In this document: piece by piece, positions 42,576-52,224 of the stretch | Layout: every line of letters begins with the position of its first letter | How positions within the stretch are numbered: the first letter of the stretch is position 1 | DNA from: an uncultured Actinomyces sp. | GTDB lineage: Bacteria; Actinomycetota; Actinomycetes; Actinomycetales; Actinomycetaceae | Length of the DNA stretch: 64,000 nt | Assembly: GCA_900545825.1 (NCBI GenBank) | Contig: URAS01000006.1 | Coordinates: 62,001-126,000 of the forward strand | Direction of reading: 5' to 3' | Made by a program: the position numbers and the translations under genes | Notes under the pieces: generated by a model | Told to the model about the DNA's origin: nothing | Seen by the model: only the letters and a program-made list of their open reading frames with translations | Databases searched by the model: none

Positions 42576-43911
42576 GGCGCCGGCGGTCACGCAACGCCAG
42601 CGCCGCGGCCACGGTCATCGTGCCCGTACGCCCGGTGAACATCAGCGCGACCAGCCAATATTTCGCTATGAGGGGGAGATCGGCGGTGATGCCGGTACTC
42701 AGTCCGACGGTGGCGAACGCCGAGATCACCTCGAACGAGATGACGTCCAACGTGTAGGGCGTGACGAGGAGCAGGAAGAAGATCGAGAACGCGACGATCA
42801 GCGACCCCAGGCTGACGACGGCAACCGCCAGGCGCAGCGTCGAGGGCGGGATGCGCCGGCCGTAGGCCTCGATGTCCTGGTCGCCTCGGGCCTCGGCGAT
42901 AATCGCCAGGGTCATGACGGCGACGGTCGTCACCTTGACGCCGCCCGCGGTCGACGCGGAGCCACCGCCGATGAACATGAGGATGTCGATCAAGAACCAC
43001 GACCCGCGTGTCATCTGCGACACGTCGATCGTCGACAGGCCGGACGAGCGCGAATTGACGCCGAACAGCATGGCCGTCTGGATTTTCTCGTGGATCGGCA
43101 TCGTCCCCAACGTGTCGGGGTTCGACCATTCGGCCGCGCCGATGGCGATCGCGGCACCCACGAAAATCAGCGTGTAGGTCGTCACCGTCAGCTTCGTGTG
43201 AAGCGTGAGGATACGCGGGTGACGCCAGTGGTGGCGCAGGTCGAGCATGACGGGGAAGCCCAGCGCACCGACGAACGTGCCGGCGATGATCGGCCCGACG
43301 ATCGACCAGTCGCCGGCGTGGGCGCTCAGGCCCTCGGGGATCGCGACGAAGCCGACGTTGTTGAAGATCGACAGGGCCATGAAGAACGCGTGCCAGAGTG
43401 CTGGCAGGAAATGCTGGTGGAGCGAGAGGAAGCGGGGAAGGAGGAAGGCGAAGATGATCATTTCGCACGACACCGACGTGGCGATGACGGCGCGCAGCAG
43501 CGAGCCGACCGCGCCCAGCCGGTCCTCAGATTTCGTCTCCATCGCCGCGAGCATCCGCTGGGTGAGCCCGATGTGGCGCGACACGGCGAGGGCAAGGATC
43601 GACGCCATCGTCATGACGCCCAAGCCGCCGACCTTCATGCCGAACGCGAGGATGATTTGCCCGAACAGCGACCAGTCGTCGGCGATCGACGTCGTTGTGA
43701 GACCTGTCACGCACACGGCCGAGGTCGCCTGGAACAGCGAGTCGATGAACGCGGCCCGGTGGCCCGAGGATGTGGCGAAAGGCAGCTGGAGGAGAGCGGT
43801 TTCGACGGCAATGATCATGGCGAACAGCGCAAGGGCCAGGCGGGCGGGATAGGCGCGCGCCACGTGATTGAACCAATCGCGCACCCGGTCTTTGCGGGAC
43901 TTCGTTGCCAC
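42538..43911 (-). CDS. TrkH/KtrB-family K+ transporter
   Basis: 457 residues from GTG 43911, behind AAGGAG. Four pseudo-repeats of helix-pore-helix each carry a selectivity-filter glycine: SAVCVTGLTT, NNVGF, RSSGLST and ATVGLSTG. It imports K+ (often with Na+) and is gated by an RCK protein, very likely the product at 32187. The end overlaps lipA in antiparallel. It diverges from the HTH gene at 44140 across a 228-base gap. Confidence 0.93.
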   Translation of the reverse strand: MATKSRKDRVRDWFNHVARAYPARLALALFAMIIAVETALLQLPFATSSGHRAAFIDSLFQATSAVCVTGLTTTSIADDWSLFGQIILAFGMKVGGLGVMTMASILALAVSRHIGLTQRMLAAMETKSEDRLGAVGSLLRAVIATSVSCEMIIFAFLLPRFLSLHQHFLPALWHAFFMALSIFNNVGFVAIPEGLSAHAGDWSIVGPIIAGTFVGALGFPVMLDLRHHWRHPRILTLHTKLTVTTYTLIFVGAAIAIGAAEWSNPDTLGTMPIHEKIQTAMLFGVNSRSSGLSTIDVSQMTRGSWFLIDILMFIGGGSASTAGGVKVTTVAVMTLAIIAEARGDQDIEAYGRRIPPSTLRLAVAVVSLGSLIVAFSIFFLLLVTPYTLDVISFEVISAFATVGLSTGITADLPLIAKYWLVALMFTGRTGTMTVAAALALRDRRRLIRMPEERPTIG

Positions 43912-44139
43912 TGTCACTCCTTCCGGCCTCCCCCTATCGTAGGAGCACATCGCCCTCGTGGCGTGTTGTCCACCACGGCGATCGTGTCCTCGCGGCCGGT
44001 GCGGGGACAAAGTGTCGGCGCGCCTCTATGCTCGGGGCCCATCGCATAGGCTACAGTAGGAGCAGATACCATAAAGCTGTCCCGCTGCGCCCGTTACCCC
44101 GCGGCGCCGACGCAGGACGCCTACTGAGGACGGAAGACG

Positions 44140-44367
44140 ATGCCACAACAGCCAGGACCTCGTTTTGTGACGGTCGCTGAGGTCGCGGATCTCATGCGTG
44201 TGTCCAAGATGACGGTGTATCGCATGATCCACTCTGGCGAGATCCCGGCCGTGCGCGTGGGCAAGTCATTCCGTGTTCCGCAGTCCGCGGTTCAGCAGTT
44301 GATCGATGCGGGCCTGGGAGACTGGTCCGTCGACACGTCACAGCCGGGCGAAGTGGCCAATCAGTAG
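44140..44367 (+). CDS. Excisionase-type helix-turn-helix DNA-binding protein
   Basis: 75 residues. A winged HTH of the MerR/excisionase class (VTVAEVADLMRVSKMTVYRMIHSGEIPAVRVGKSFRV is the fold, residues 10-46). In Actinobacteria this small protein is regularly encoded just before the bS22-like ribosomal peptide gene, as here, and is a housekeeping gene rather than a phage remnant. Target sites are unknown. Confidence 0.88.
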   Translation: MPQQPGPRFVTVAEVADLMRVSKMTVYRMIHSGEIPAVRVGKSFRVPQSAVQQLIDAGLGDWSVDTSQPGEVANQ

Positions 44368-44431
44368 CTGCTGGCGCTAGACTGCCACTCGGTATTGCCG
44401 GTAGATCCGTTCCGACGTTAAAGGAGGCCCG

Positions 44432-44530
44432 ATGGGCTCGGTTATCAAGAAGCGCCGCAAGCGCATGTCGAAGAAGAAGCACCGCAAGCTGCTGCGTAAG
44501 ACGCGTCACCAGCGCCGCAACAAGAAGTAA
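44432..44530 (+). CDS. 30S ribosomal protein bS22 (AURKAIP1/COX24 domain)
   Basis: 32 residues: MGSVIKKRRKRMSKKKH at the start and RQ RNKK-type basic end, nearly all Lys and Arg. A strong AAAGGAGG precedes the ATG by four bases. This tiny rRNA-binding protein is highly conserved in Actinobacteria and lies after an HTH gene. A hairpin terminator follows. Confidence 0.93.
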   Translation: MGSVIKKRRKRMSKKKHRKLLRKTRHQRRNKK

Positions 44531-44539
44531 ACGGCTGCG

Positions 44540-44576
44540 TGCGAAAGCGGATCCGCTCGGCGGGTCCGTTTCGCTT
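44540..44576 (+). terminator. Terminator after bS22
   Basis: GCGAAAGCGGATCC pairs with GGGTCCGTTTCGC across a short loop, followed by TTTTCC, ten bases past the stop. Confidence 0.75.
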
Positions 44577-44592
44577 TTCCTGACGTTTTTCG

Positions 44593-45819
44593 ATGACTGA
44601 TAGCGCCCTCGACTTTCCCCGGCTGCGTGTGCGGGTCGTGTCTGACCAGCTGCGCCAGCCGGTCGACCTGTTGCGGCTGCGCACTCACGCCCCGCTGTCG
44701 GCGTGGGTGTCGGACGGCGACGTCCTCGTCGGGTGGGGAACCGCGTGGCGCACTCAGATCGCCGGCGCGGATCAGGAGGCGCGGGCGTCGGGCCTGTGGC
44801 AGGCCCTCGTCGCGTCTGCGGTCGTCGAGGGCGAGGACCCGGTGGCGGCGCCCCTGACGTTCGGGTCGTTTGGGTTCCAGCCGCACACGCCGGGCGTCCT
44901 CATCGTCCCGGAAGTTTGTTATGTCGCCCGCGGTGGCCGGGCGTGGATCGTCACCCAGTGGCTCGAGGGCGAGGGCGAGCCCCGGCCCGGCCTGCCTGAG
45001 GCCCGGGGCACGTGGCCCGGCCCGGGCCACGCCCATGTCGGCGAGGGCGCCCATTCGCCCTCGGAATATCTGGGGATTCTCACCGACCTCATCGGCCGGC
45101 TCCGCGCGGGCCAGGCCCGCAAGGTCGTGCTGGCGCGCGACGTCGTCGTCGATACCGAGAAGCCGGTCGCCGCGGGCTGGCTGGCCGCCAGGCTGGCCCA
45201 GGCCTACCCGACGTGTTGGACGTACGCCGTGGACTCGTTGGTCGGCGCAACGCCCGAGATGCTCGCCGAGGTCCGCGAGGGGCGCCTGTTCACCCGCGTC
45301 CTCGCCGGGACCGCCGGCGTTGGCGAGGGCGACGACCTCATGCGCTCGGGCAAGGACCGCCGCGAGCACACCCTCGCCCTCGAGTCAGTGCGGCGCGCGT
45401 TGGAGCCGCTGTGCGCGGACCTCGCGGTTCCCGAACAGCCCGACATCCTCACGCTGCCGAACGTCACCCACCTGGCGTCGACGGTGACGGGTTCGGCGCG
45501 CGTGACGTCGCTGCAGGCAGCCGCCGCGCTGCACCCGACGGCCGCGGTGTGCGGCACCCCGACGGCGGACGCCGCGCGGATGATCGGCGACCTCGAGGGC
45601 ATGGATCGCGGCCGCTACGCCGGCCCGGTCGGCTGGATGGATGCCCGCGGCAACGGCCAGTGGGGGATCGCCCTGCGCTGCGGGATGATCGAGGGCGCCG
45701 ACGCACGCCGAGTCCGCGTGATCGCGGGCGGCGGGATCATGCCCGACTCGGATCCCCGGCGCGAACTGGCCGAGACGGAAGCGAAAATGCTGCCCGTCCT
45801 CAACGCGTTGGGCGCATAG
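44593..45819 (+). CDS. menF: Isochorismate synthase
   Basis: 408 residues. It converts chorismate to isochorismate, the entry to menaquinone. Chorismate-binding-enzyme motifs: KVVLARDVVVD, TRVLAGTAG, SGKDRREHTLALESV, HPTAAVCGTP, and the C-terminal RYAGPVGWMDARGNG with RVIAGGGIMPDSDP. An anthranilate or salicylate synthase is less likely given the surrounding men genes. It lies close to the bS22 terminator and has no ribosome site better than CCTGACG. Confidence 0.92.
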   Translation: MTDSALDFPRLRVRVVSDQLRQPVDLLRLRTHAPLSAWVSDGDVLVGWGTAWRTQIAGADQEARASGLWQALVASAVVEGEDPVAAPLTFGSFGFQPHTPGVLIVPEVCYVARGGRAWIVTQWLEGEGEPRPGLPEARGTWPGPGHAHVGEGAHSPSEYLGILTDLIGRLRAGQARKVVLARDVVVDTEKPVAAGWLAARLAQAYPTCWTYAVDSLVGATPEMLAEVREGRLFTRVLAGTAGVGEGDDLMRSGKDRREHTLALESVRRALEPLCADLAVPEQPDILTLPNVTHLASTVTGSARVTSLQAAAALHPTAAVCGTPTADAARMIGDLEGMDRGRYAGPVGWMDARGNGQWGIALRCGMIEGADARRVRVIAGGGIMPDSDPRRELAETEAKMLPVLNALGA

Positions 45820-45857
45820 AGGACGGACAGCATTCGCGGGTGAACCCGGCCCCCGCG

Positions 45858-45938
45858 GTGAACGTGATCAAAAAGAGTCACGTTCACCGATCTGGGGGCA
45901 TGAACGGGATCGAATCGGACGAAAGGATCACGGTCACG
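45858..45938. repeat. Two-hairpin palindromic repeat, A-B orientation
   Basis: GTGAACGTGATC, AAAAAGA, GTCACGTTCACC, spacer GATCTGGGGGC, then ATGAACGGGATC, a CGGACGAAA loop and GGATCACGGTCAC. It lies between convergent menF and the HtrA gene. Confidence 0.92.
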
Positions 45939-45942
45939 GGGG

Positions 45943-47634
45943 TTACTTGGCGGGCGCGGACCCCAGGGTGACGTCGACGGTCTGCGACTCGCCGTCGCGG
46001 ACGAACGTGACCTTGACCTTGTCGCCGGGCACGTACCAGCGGACGTAGCCGGTGAGGGCGGTGCCCGACGTCACCGTGTGATTGTCGATCTTCGTGATGA
46101 CGTCGCCCTTTTGGATCTTCGCGGCCTCGGCGGCGCCGCCGGAGACGACCGAGGCGACCTGGGCGCCGGCGACCGTCTTGCCGTCGACCGTCACCGACGC
46201 GGTGCCGATCGTCACGCCGAGGAACGCGTGCTTAGCCGAGCCGGTCGAGAGGATCTGGTCGGCCACCGACTTCGCCAGGTTGACGGGGATCGCGAAGCCG
46301 ATGCCGATCGAGCCGGACGAGTCCGAGCCGCTCGACGAGAGCGACGCGATCGACGACGTGATGCCGATGACCGAACCGTCGGCGGCGAACAGCGGCCCGC
46401 CCGAGTTGCCGGGGTTGATGGCCGCGTCGACCTGGATGGCGTTGGTGATGACCTGCTCGCCGCTGGACTGGCTCTGCTGGCTCAACCCGGGGATGCCGAG
46501 GGCGCCGCCCGACGAGTCGTCGTTTCCGCTGGACTGGGTGACGGTGACCGGGCGGTCGAGCGCCGAAATGATGCCGGTCGTCATCGTGTTTTCCAGGCCC
46601 AGCGGCGCGCCGATCGCGGCGACCGGCTGGCCGACGTTGAGGTCGCTGGACGAGCCCAGCGACACCATCTGGAGGTTGCTCGGCGGGTCGACGATCGAGA
46701 GGACGGCGAGGTCGGTCGTCGAGTCGGAGCCGACGATATTCGCCTTGTAGAGGGCGCCGTTCGACAGCTCGATGGTGATCGTCGCGTGGCCGGTGACGGC
46801 CGACGCGATGACGTGGTAGTTCGTGAGGATATGACCCTGGGCGTCGAAGATAACGCCCGAGCCCGTGTCGCCCGAGCTGCCCGACGCCACCTGGATGGCG
46901 ACGACGGCCGGCTGCACGGACTTGGCGACCTCTTCCCAGTTCGTCTTTTCGGCCGAGGCCTGGCGGACGGGCGCCTGGGTGGCGACCTGGGCGCCGGAAC
47001 CCGACAGCGACTCGAGGTTCGCGGGGCCCCACAGCAGGTACGACGCCCCCAGCGTGGCGAGGGCGGTGATGACGGCAACCATGAGGGTGCCCGCCCAGCC
47101 GGGGCCGCGGCGCTGGCGCCGCCTGGACGGCGGGGTGGCGGCGGGGCCCTGGTCGACGGGCGGCAGCTGGGTCGGCGGCAGGCCGTTTGCGCTGGCGGCG
47201 TCGAAAGGCAGCGTCTGGGTGGCCGTGGCCGCGTAGGCCGGGTTGGTGGGGGCAGCCGAGGCCGCCGGGTCGGTCTGGTTGCCGTACGCGAACGCGTCGG
47301 GTTGGGCGTCATAGGCCGACGCCTCAGGCTGGCTGGCGTATGCGGCGGGCTCGACGTTGACGTAGCGCTCGGTGGAGGCGGGGGCGCCCTCGGGGGACGT
47401 CGCGTCGCCGGAGACGCCGGAATCCGTTGGCAGCTGCTGGGTGTGGGCCTGGGCGGCGTAGTCCTCGGCGGGGCCGGCGTAGGTGATGTGGCCGCTGATC
47501 GTGGGGCCCGGCTGATCCGGCTGGGCCGGCTGGGCGCCCTCGGGGGCGTAGCGCGAAGTGTCGGTGGCGGCCGGATCGTTCGGGGTCGAGGACGGGATGA
47601 GCCGTTCGCGTGAGCGCGGGTCGAAATCAGACAA
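45943..47634 (-). CDS. HtrA/DegP-type S1C serine protease with PDZ domain
   Basis: 563 residues, TTG start chosen because AAGGAGCG is five bases upstream. A long disordered Pro/Ala/Gln-rich cytoplasmic N-terminus (1-180) precedes one membrane helix (about 190-212), so the protease faces outward. Catalytic triad His274 (TNYHVIA), Asp308 (STTDLAV), Ser411 (NPGNSGGP). The C-terminal PDZ domain is about 470-555. It degrades or refolds damaged envelope proteins. The alternative ATG at 47670 adds 12 residues without a ribosome site. Confidence 0.93.
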   Translation of the reverse strand: MSDFDPRSRERLIPSSTPNDPAATDTSRYAPEGAQPAQPDQPGPTISGHITYAGPAEDYAAQAHTQQLPTDSGVSGDATSPEGAPASTERYVNVEPAAYASQPEASAYDAQPDAFAYGNQTDPAASAAPTNPAYAATATQTLPFDAASANGLPPTQLPPVDQGPAATPPSRRRQRRGPGWAGTLMVAVITALATLGASYLLWGPANLESLSGSGAQVATQAPVRQASAEKTNWEEVAKSVQPAVVAIQVASGSSGDTGSGVIFDAQGHILTNYHVIASAVTGHATITIELSNGALYKANIVGSDSTTDLAVLSIVDPPSNLQMVSLGSSSDLNVGQPVAAIGAPLGLENTMTTGIISALDRPVTVTQSSGNDDSSGGALGIPGLSQQSQSSGEQVITNAIQVDAAINPGNSGGPLFAADGSVIGITSSIASLSSSGSDSSGSIGIGFAIPVNLAKSVADQILSTGSAKHAFLGVTIGTASVTVDGKTVAGAQVASVVSGGAAEAAKIQKGDVITKIDNHTVTSGTALTGYVRWYVPGDKVKVTFVRDGESQTVDVTLGSAPAK

Positions 47635-47789
47635 TGTCGCTCCTTGATAGTCGTGGCGCGTTGCGCGCAATGGCCCCAGTTAATCAAGGGGCACTGTGGC
47701 AGCGCTGCGAGCCTGCTGTGAGTCTACTGTGAGACTGGTCGATCCGCGCGCCGCCGCCACGATCCGACGAAAGGGCAGGTGGCGGCGGG

Positions 47790-49508
47790 TTACAGGAGGG
47801 TCGTGTCGATGCCGGGTGCCAGCAGCGCCTCGACGATGCCCAGGCCGCGCACGGGCGTGGCGGCGACGTAGTCGAGCTCGATCGGCGAGGACGCCACCGT
47901 GTACTCCCAGCCGAAGCCGGCGGCGATACCCGCGACGGCTACGCGCTGCGGGGTCGCGAAAAACCGCTGATAGGTGGCAGTTTCTCGGGCCTGGCCGTAC
48001 TCGAGGGTCGAGAAGATTTGGCCGCCGGCGTCGTTGACGACGACGACCTGGACGTCCTCGGCGGGCTCGTGGATGCCGGTGGCGAGGCCGCCGACGTCGT
48101 GGGTGAACGTCACGTCGCCGACGACCGCGCGGACCGGGCGGCCGCTTGCCGCTGCGACGCCGCGGGCGAACGAGATTGTCCCGTCGATGCCGGCCAGGCC
48201 GCGATTGGCGAGGACGTCCGGCGCCTGATCGGTGACGGCTCCCGCGCGATCGAGGGCGCGGATCGACAGCGACGCGCCGGCGACGAGGATCGGCGGGCGC
48301 GGGCCGGCCTGGGCGTGGCGGGCCCACAGGCGCGCGAGCCACTGCTCGCGCGGATCGTCGGGGTCGACGGCCTCGTCGGCCAGGCGCCACTGGTCGAACC
48401 AGCCCGCGACCTGCGGATTCGCCCGGTGATCGGTGGTGGGAACGCACGCCGTGAGGGCGGCGACGTTTCCGCCGAGCATCGTCGCCGTGCCGGCGCGCGT
48501 GACCGCGACGACCCGGCGGCCGGGGTCGGTGAGCAGCGCGGTGACGGGCCGCGACAGCGTGGGATGGCCGACGACGAGGACCTGGCGGGCGCCCTCGGCG
48601 AGGTCGGGACGGGTGGCGAGGACCTGCTGGTAGTGGGTGAGCGCCGGGGATACCCGCAGGCCGGAGGCCGGTTCGGCCAGCAGCGGCCACCCCAGCCGCG
48701 CGGCGAGGGCGGGGATCGCGTCGGCGCCGCGGGCCAGCTGCGCCTGGTTGCCGGCGACGATGACGCCCGGCACCTCGGGATCCAGGCCGAGGGCGGCGAA
48801 GTCGCAGGTCGCGGGCGCATCGGGGGCGACGGGGATGAAGTGGGCGACGTCGGCGCGGCTCGCCAGGCGCTCGCGGGTGCCGGTTGGGGCGTCCTCGGGG
48901 ATCACCTGGGGCTCGGTGGGGAAGGGCTCGGGCTCGGGGTCGTGCAGGGGCGGGGCCAGCTGGACGTTGACGTGGACCGGGCCGGCCGGGAGGGCGCCGC
49001 CGCGGGCGACCTCGAGGGCCCGCGCGATCGCCCACGTGCCGGGGCCAGAGGCGACGTCCCAGCTGCCGCGGACGGTCCCGGCGAGGACGGCCAGGTGGTC
49101 GGTCGTCTGGTTCGCGCCCGTGCCACGCATCGTGGCCGGCCGGTCCGCCGAGATGACGACCAGGGGGACGCAGGCGTGGGCGGCCTCGAGGATCGCCGGG
49201 TGCATGTTGGCGATCGCCGTCCCCGACGTCATGACGAGGGCGACGGGGGCGGGCGCGCCGCAGGTCAGCTCGGCGGCGCGCGCGAGCCCCAGCGCGTAAA
49301 AGGCGGCCGAGCGCTCGTCGACGCGGACGTGCGCCCTCAGCCACCCCGCGTCCTCGGCGGCGGCCAGGGTGAACGCGAACGGCGCGTCGCGCGAGCCGGG
49401 GGAATAGACGACGTGGCGCACCCCGCCGGCGGCGAGGGCGGCGGTGATCGCGCGGGCGCACGCGACGGATTCGGCGACGGATTCGGGGGTCGATTCGGGG
49501 GTGCTCAT
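47790..49508 (-). CDS. menD: SEPHCHC synthase (menaquinone step 2)
   Basis: 572 residues. ThDP-dependent enzyme that joins isochorismate and 2-oxoglutarate. Signatures: VVYSPGSRDAP, the ThDP glutamate in RVDERSAAFYALG, TSGTAIAN, and a C-terminal metal/ThDP motif GDVTFTHD through VVVNDAGGQIF. ATG 49508 overlaps the menC stop (ATGA), showing coupling. The 155 bases downstream, before the htrA start, hold the htrA promoter. Confidence 0.94.
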   Translation of the reverse strand: MSTPESTPESVAESVACARAITAALAAGGVRHVVYSPGSRDAPFAFTLAAAEDAGWLRAHVRVDERSAAFYALGLARAAELTCGAPAPVALVMTSGTAIANMHPAILEAAHACVPLVVISADRPATMRGTGANQTTDHLAVLAGTVRGSWDVASGPGTWAIARALEVARGGALPAGPVHVNVQLAPPLHDPEPEPFPTEPQVIPEDAPTGTRERLASRADVAHFIPVAPDAPATCDFAALGLDPEVPGVIVAGNQAQLARGADAIPALAARLGWPLLAEPASGLRVSPALTHYQQVLATRPDLAEGARQVLVVGHPTLSRPVTALLTDPGRRVVAVTRAGTATMLGGNVAALTACVPTTDHRANPQVAGWFDQWRLADEAVDPDDPREQWLARLWARHAQAGPRPPILVAGASLSIRALDRAGAVTDQAPDVLANRGLAGIDGTISFARGVAAASGRPVRAVVGDVTFTHDVGGLATGIHEPAEDVQVVVVNDAGGQIFSTLEYGQARETATYQRFFATPQRVAVAGIAAGFGWEYTVASSPIELDYVAATPVRGLGIVEALLAPGIDTTLL

Positions 49509-50563
49509 GCGCGTTCCACCCCGCTCGCCCCGGCGGCGAGGGCATCCGCGATATCGCCCAGGCGAGCGAGCCACCGTTCGACGAGGTCAGGCGGGGCCGC
49601 CGGGAACTCGCCGTCGGCGACGGCGGGCTCCGCAACCGGGACCTCGCCGGCGACGGGAATCATGGGCCGGTCGGCGACGTCGCCGGTGAGCAGCGGCAGC
49701 GTGCCGAGGCCGCACGCGTGGGGCAGCTCGGGCAGGCTGGCGGCCAGGTGGGCGCCCATCGCCAGCCCGATCGACGAGTCGATCGCCGACGACACAACGA
49801 CGGGCACGCCCGCCCGCTCGGCCAGCGCCAGCGCGGGCCGCACGCCGCCGAGCGGCTGGACCTTGGTGACGATGAGGTCGCAGGCGTCCTCGCGGACGAC
49901 CTCCAGGGGATCGGCGGCGCGCCGCACCGACTCGTCCGCGGCGACCGGCACGTCGGCTTTTCGGCGGATTTCCGCCATCTCGGGGACGCTGGCGCACGGC
50001 TGCTCGACGTATTCGAGGCCGCCGGCCGCCCGGTCCAGCGCCGCGATCGCCGCGCACGCCTGCTCGACGCCCCACGCGGCGTTCGCGTCGACCCGGATGC
50101 GCCCCGCCGGGCCCAACGCCGCCCTCACGGCCTCGACGCGGGCGCAATCCGCGGCCAGGCTGCAGCCGGGATCGGCGACTTTGACCTTCACCGTCCCTAC
50201 GCCACGAGCGGCAACAACGAGGTCGTGCGCCACCTGCGGCTCGCACACGGGGATCGTCGCGTTGACCGGCACCGTCTCGCGCCGCGTCGGCGGGAACCCC
50301 CGCGTCGCCGCCTCGTACCCGGCCGCGAACCACCGCGCCGACTCGGCCGGCCCGTAGTCCCAAAACGGCGACACCTCGCCCCACCCGGCGGGCCCGTGGA
50401 TGAGCACGCCGTCGCGCACGTCGATCCGGCGGAACCGACGCCTAAGCGGGATCGCGTAGACGGCCAGCGCGTCGATCTCGGGTGCCAGCCGCCGCAACCG
50501 CAGCGGCCAGCGCGCGCTATCGACCCAGGTCAGCGCGGCTTTGCCCGTCGTAGCCCGGCTCAT
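49505..50563 (-). CDS. menC: o-Succinylbenzoate synthase
   Basis: 352 residues, enolase superfamily. It dehydrates SHCHC to o-succinylbenzoate. Catalytic motifs in order: TVKVKV (Lys pair), RVDANAAW, YVEQP, AADES (metal ligands), and VTKVQPLGG with the second lysine. Start overlaps the stop of the upstream membrane protein gene, and its stop overlaps menD, so the three form one operon. Confidence 0.93.
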   Translation of the reverse strand: MSRATTGKAALTWVDSARWPLRLRRLAPEIDALAVYAIPLRRRFRRIDVRDGVLIHGPAGWGEVSPFWDYGPAESARWFAAGYEAATRGFPPTRRETVPVNATIPVCEPQVAHDLVVAARGVGTVKVKVADPGCSLAADCARVEAVRAALGPAGRIRVDANAAWGVEQACAAIAALDRAAGGLEYVEQPCASVPEMAEIRRKADVPVAADESVRRAADPLEVVREDACDLIVTKVQPLGGVRPALALAERAGVPVVVSSAIDSSIGLAMGAHLAASLPELPHACGLGTLPLLTGDVADRPMIPVAGEVPVAEPAVADGEFPAAPPDLVERWLARLGDIADALAAGASGVERA

Positions 50564-51057
50564 CGGTGATGCTTACGGTTGCGCTTCTGCTTCCCGTTCG
50601 CTTTGCGCTCACGGCGTTTTTCTCGCTTCTCTTCCTGCTCGGCCTCGCGCAGCGCCCGCTCGCGTTCGGCCCGCGTGCGCTGGGGCTTCGTCGGCTTCGC
50701 CTTGAAGGTGCCGGCGTCGCGCTCGGCGATGACCTCGCGGGCCCAGGCCGGGATCGACCATTTGGGGAAGGGGATCTTCAGCAGTGCGACGACCAGGAGG
50801 ACGAACCCGAAGGCCGAGAGGAGCACGCAGATCGTCAACGCCACCGACTCGGCAATGCCGCGGCAGAGGACGGCGAACTGGACGAGCCCGATACCGAGGA
50901 AGATGAACGCCAGGCCGGGCATGAGGAAGAACATCGACCGTTCATCGAGGACCGATTTCGTGCCGAGGATCAGATGGGTCCGTTCACAGTCGTGGCGCAG
51001 ATACCCGGAATAGACGAACAGGGTGACGCCGACAATGAGCGCGAAGATTGAGAGCAT
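50560..51057 (-). CDS. Small membrane protein with basic C-terminal tail
   Basis: 165 residues. Three predicted membrane helices (about 1-18, 42-62 and 70-95), then a soluble tail rich in Arg, Glu and Lys ending RERKANGKQKRNRKHHR. I do not recognise the family. It is the first gene of the menC-menD operon (ATGA overlap). The function could be unrelated to menaquinone. Confidence 0.75.
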   Translation of the reverse strand: MLSIFALIVGVTLFVYSGYLRHDCERTHLILGTKSVLDERSMFFLMPGLAFIFLGIGLVQFAVLCRGIAESVALTICVLLSAFGFVLLVVALLKIPFPKWSIPAWAREVIAERDAGTFKAKPTKPQRTRAERERALREAEQEEKREKRRERKANGKQKRNRKHHR

Positions 51058-51162
51058 GGCTCCACCTTATTCCACGCGCTCCGAAAGGTTGGGCGTGCCT
51101 TAGCGGCCTCAGTGGTTGTCCGCGGTAGCGTGGAGGCGTTCAACCATCGGCGAAGGAATGAC

Positions 51163-52221
51163 ATGAATCTGTGCATCAGTGGAGGCCGCCGGCTTGCCGC
51201 CGCGGCGGTGACCCTCGCGTGCGTCGGAGGCGCGCTTACTGCGTGTTCGTCGTCACGTCCCCAGGCCACGTCCTCGCCGAAGGCGACGCACAAGGCCGCG
51301 GTCGTCATGCCGTTGACCGGCGAGAGTGCGGACGCGGTCCCCGCGCACCCGGCCGTGTCGGTGAAGATTCCCGCCGACATGGCGGCCCGCCCGCAACGGG
51401 GCCTGACCAGCGCCGATAATGTATGGGTCGAGCTGGTCGAGGGTGGCGAGGTGCGCTACGACGCCGTGTTCTTCTCGAACCTCGCCGAAAAGATCGGCCC
51501 GATCCGGTCGGTGCGTCCGGTCGACGTGCCGATTAACGCGCCCCTCCACGGCGTCCTCTTGGCGTCAGGCGGGCAGCCGGACTTCCTCACGAAGGTCGGC
51601 GAGGGCGTCGGCAAGCTGCTGGTCGAGGACACCGCGGGCGACGCCACGTGGCGCACGCGCGAGCGGCGGATGCCCTACAACCTCTACGGCTCGGCGAAGC
51701 TGGCGGCCGAGCGCGCCGGCGACCTCAAGGCGCCGCCTGCGCAGTGGCAGTTCGGCAAGGCGACCGGCGGCCAGGCGGTCACCGAGTTCACGGCGACGTA
51801 TCCGTCGTGGAAGTCGGGCTGGACGTGGTCGGGTTCGGCGTGGCAGCGCAGCGACAACGGCAAGCCGACCTCCGACATCGAGGGGCCCAGGGTCGAGGCG
51901 GCCGACGTCGTCGTCCTCAAGGTCGCGACGAAGGAAACGCAGTATCTGGACCCGATCGGGAACCCGGTCGTCGACACGGTGTTCGAGGGATCGGGCGAGG
52001 CGCGCCTGGCCCGCGACGGCAAGGTGTGGGAGGCGACGTGGCACAAGGCCGCAGCCAAGGATCCGGTGACCCTGACGGGCGCCGACGGCAAGAAGCTGGC
52101 GTTGGCCAAGGGCAAGGTGTGGATCGAGCTGGTCCCCGATTCGGCCACCTGGTTCGCGTCGACGCCGGCCCCGCAGGAATCGGGATCCGCGACTCCTACG
52201 ACGTCCTCCAACAAGAAGTAG
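51163..52221 (+). CDS. DUF3048 (YerB-like) lipoprotein
   Basis: 352 residues, ATG 51163 behind GAAGGAA. Lipobox GALTAC with Cys28. The DUF3048 region shows the repeated pattern AVSVKIPADMAARPQRGLTSADNVWVELVEGG and IGPIRSVRPVD. Family function is unknown; members are surface lipoproteins in Gram-positive bacteria. menB starts three bases after its stop, so it may be read with the men genes. Confidence 0.85.
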   Translation: MNLCISGGRRLAAAAVTLACVGGALTACSSSRPQATSSPKATHKAAVVMPLTGESADAVPAHPAVSVKIPADMAARPQRGLTSADNVWVELVEGGEVRYDAVFFSNLAEKIGPIRSVRPVDVPINAPLHGVLLASGGQPDFLTKVGEGVGKLLVEDTAGDATWRTRERRMPYNLYGSAKLAAERAGDLKAPPAQWQFGKATGGQAVTEFTATYPSWKSGWTWSGSAWQRSDNGKPTSDIEGPRVEAADVVVLKVATKETQYLDPIGNPVVDTVFEGSGEARLARDGKVWEATWHKAAAKDPVTLTGADGKKLALAKGKVWIELVPDSATWFASTPAPQESGSATPTTSSNKK

Positions 52222-52224
52222 CCG

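Noticed and set aside
44140..44367. Phage excisionase
   Set aside because: The position directly before bS22 is the conserved actinobacterial arrangement and no integrase or attachment site is present.
48018..50357. 779-codon plus-strand frame opposite menD and menC
   Set aside because: Low-complexity shadow of menD and menC.
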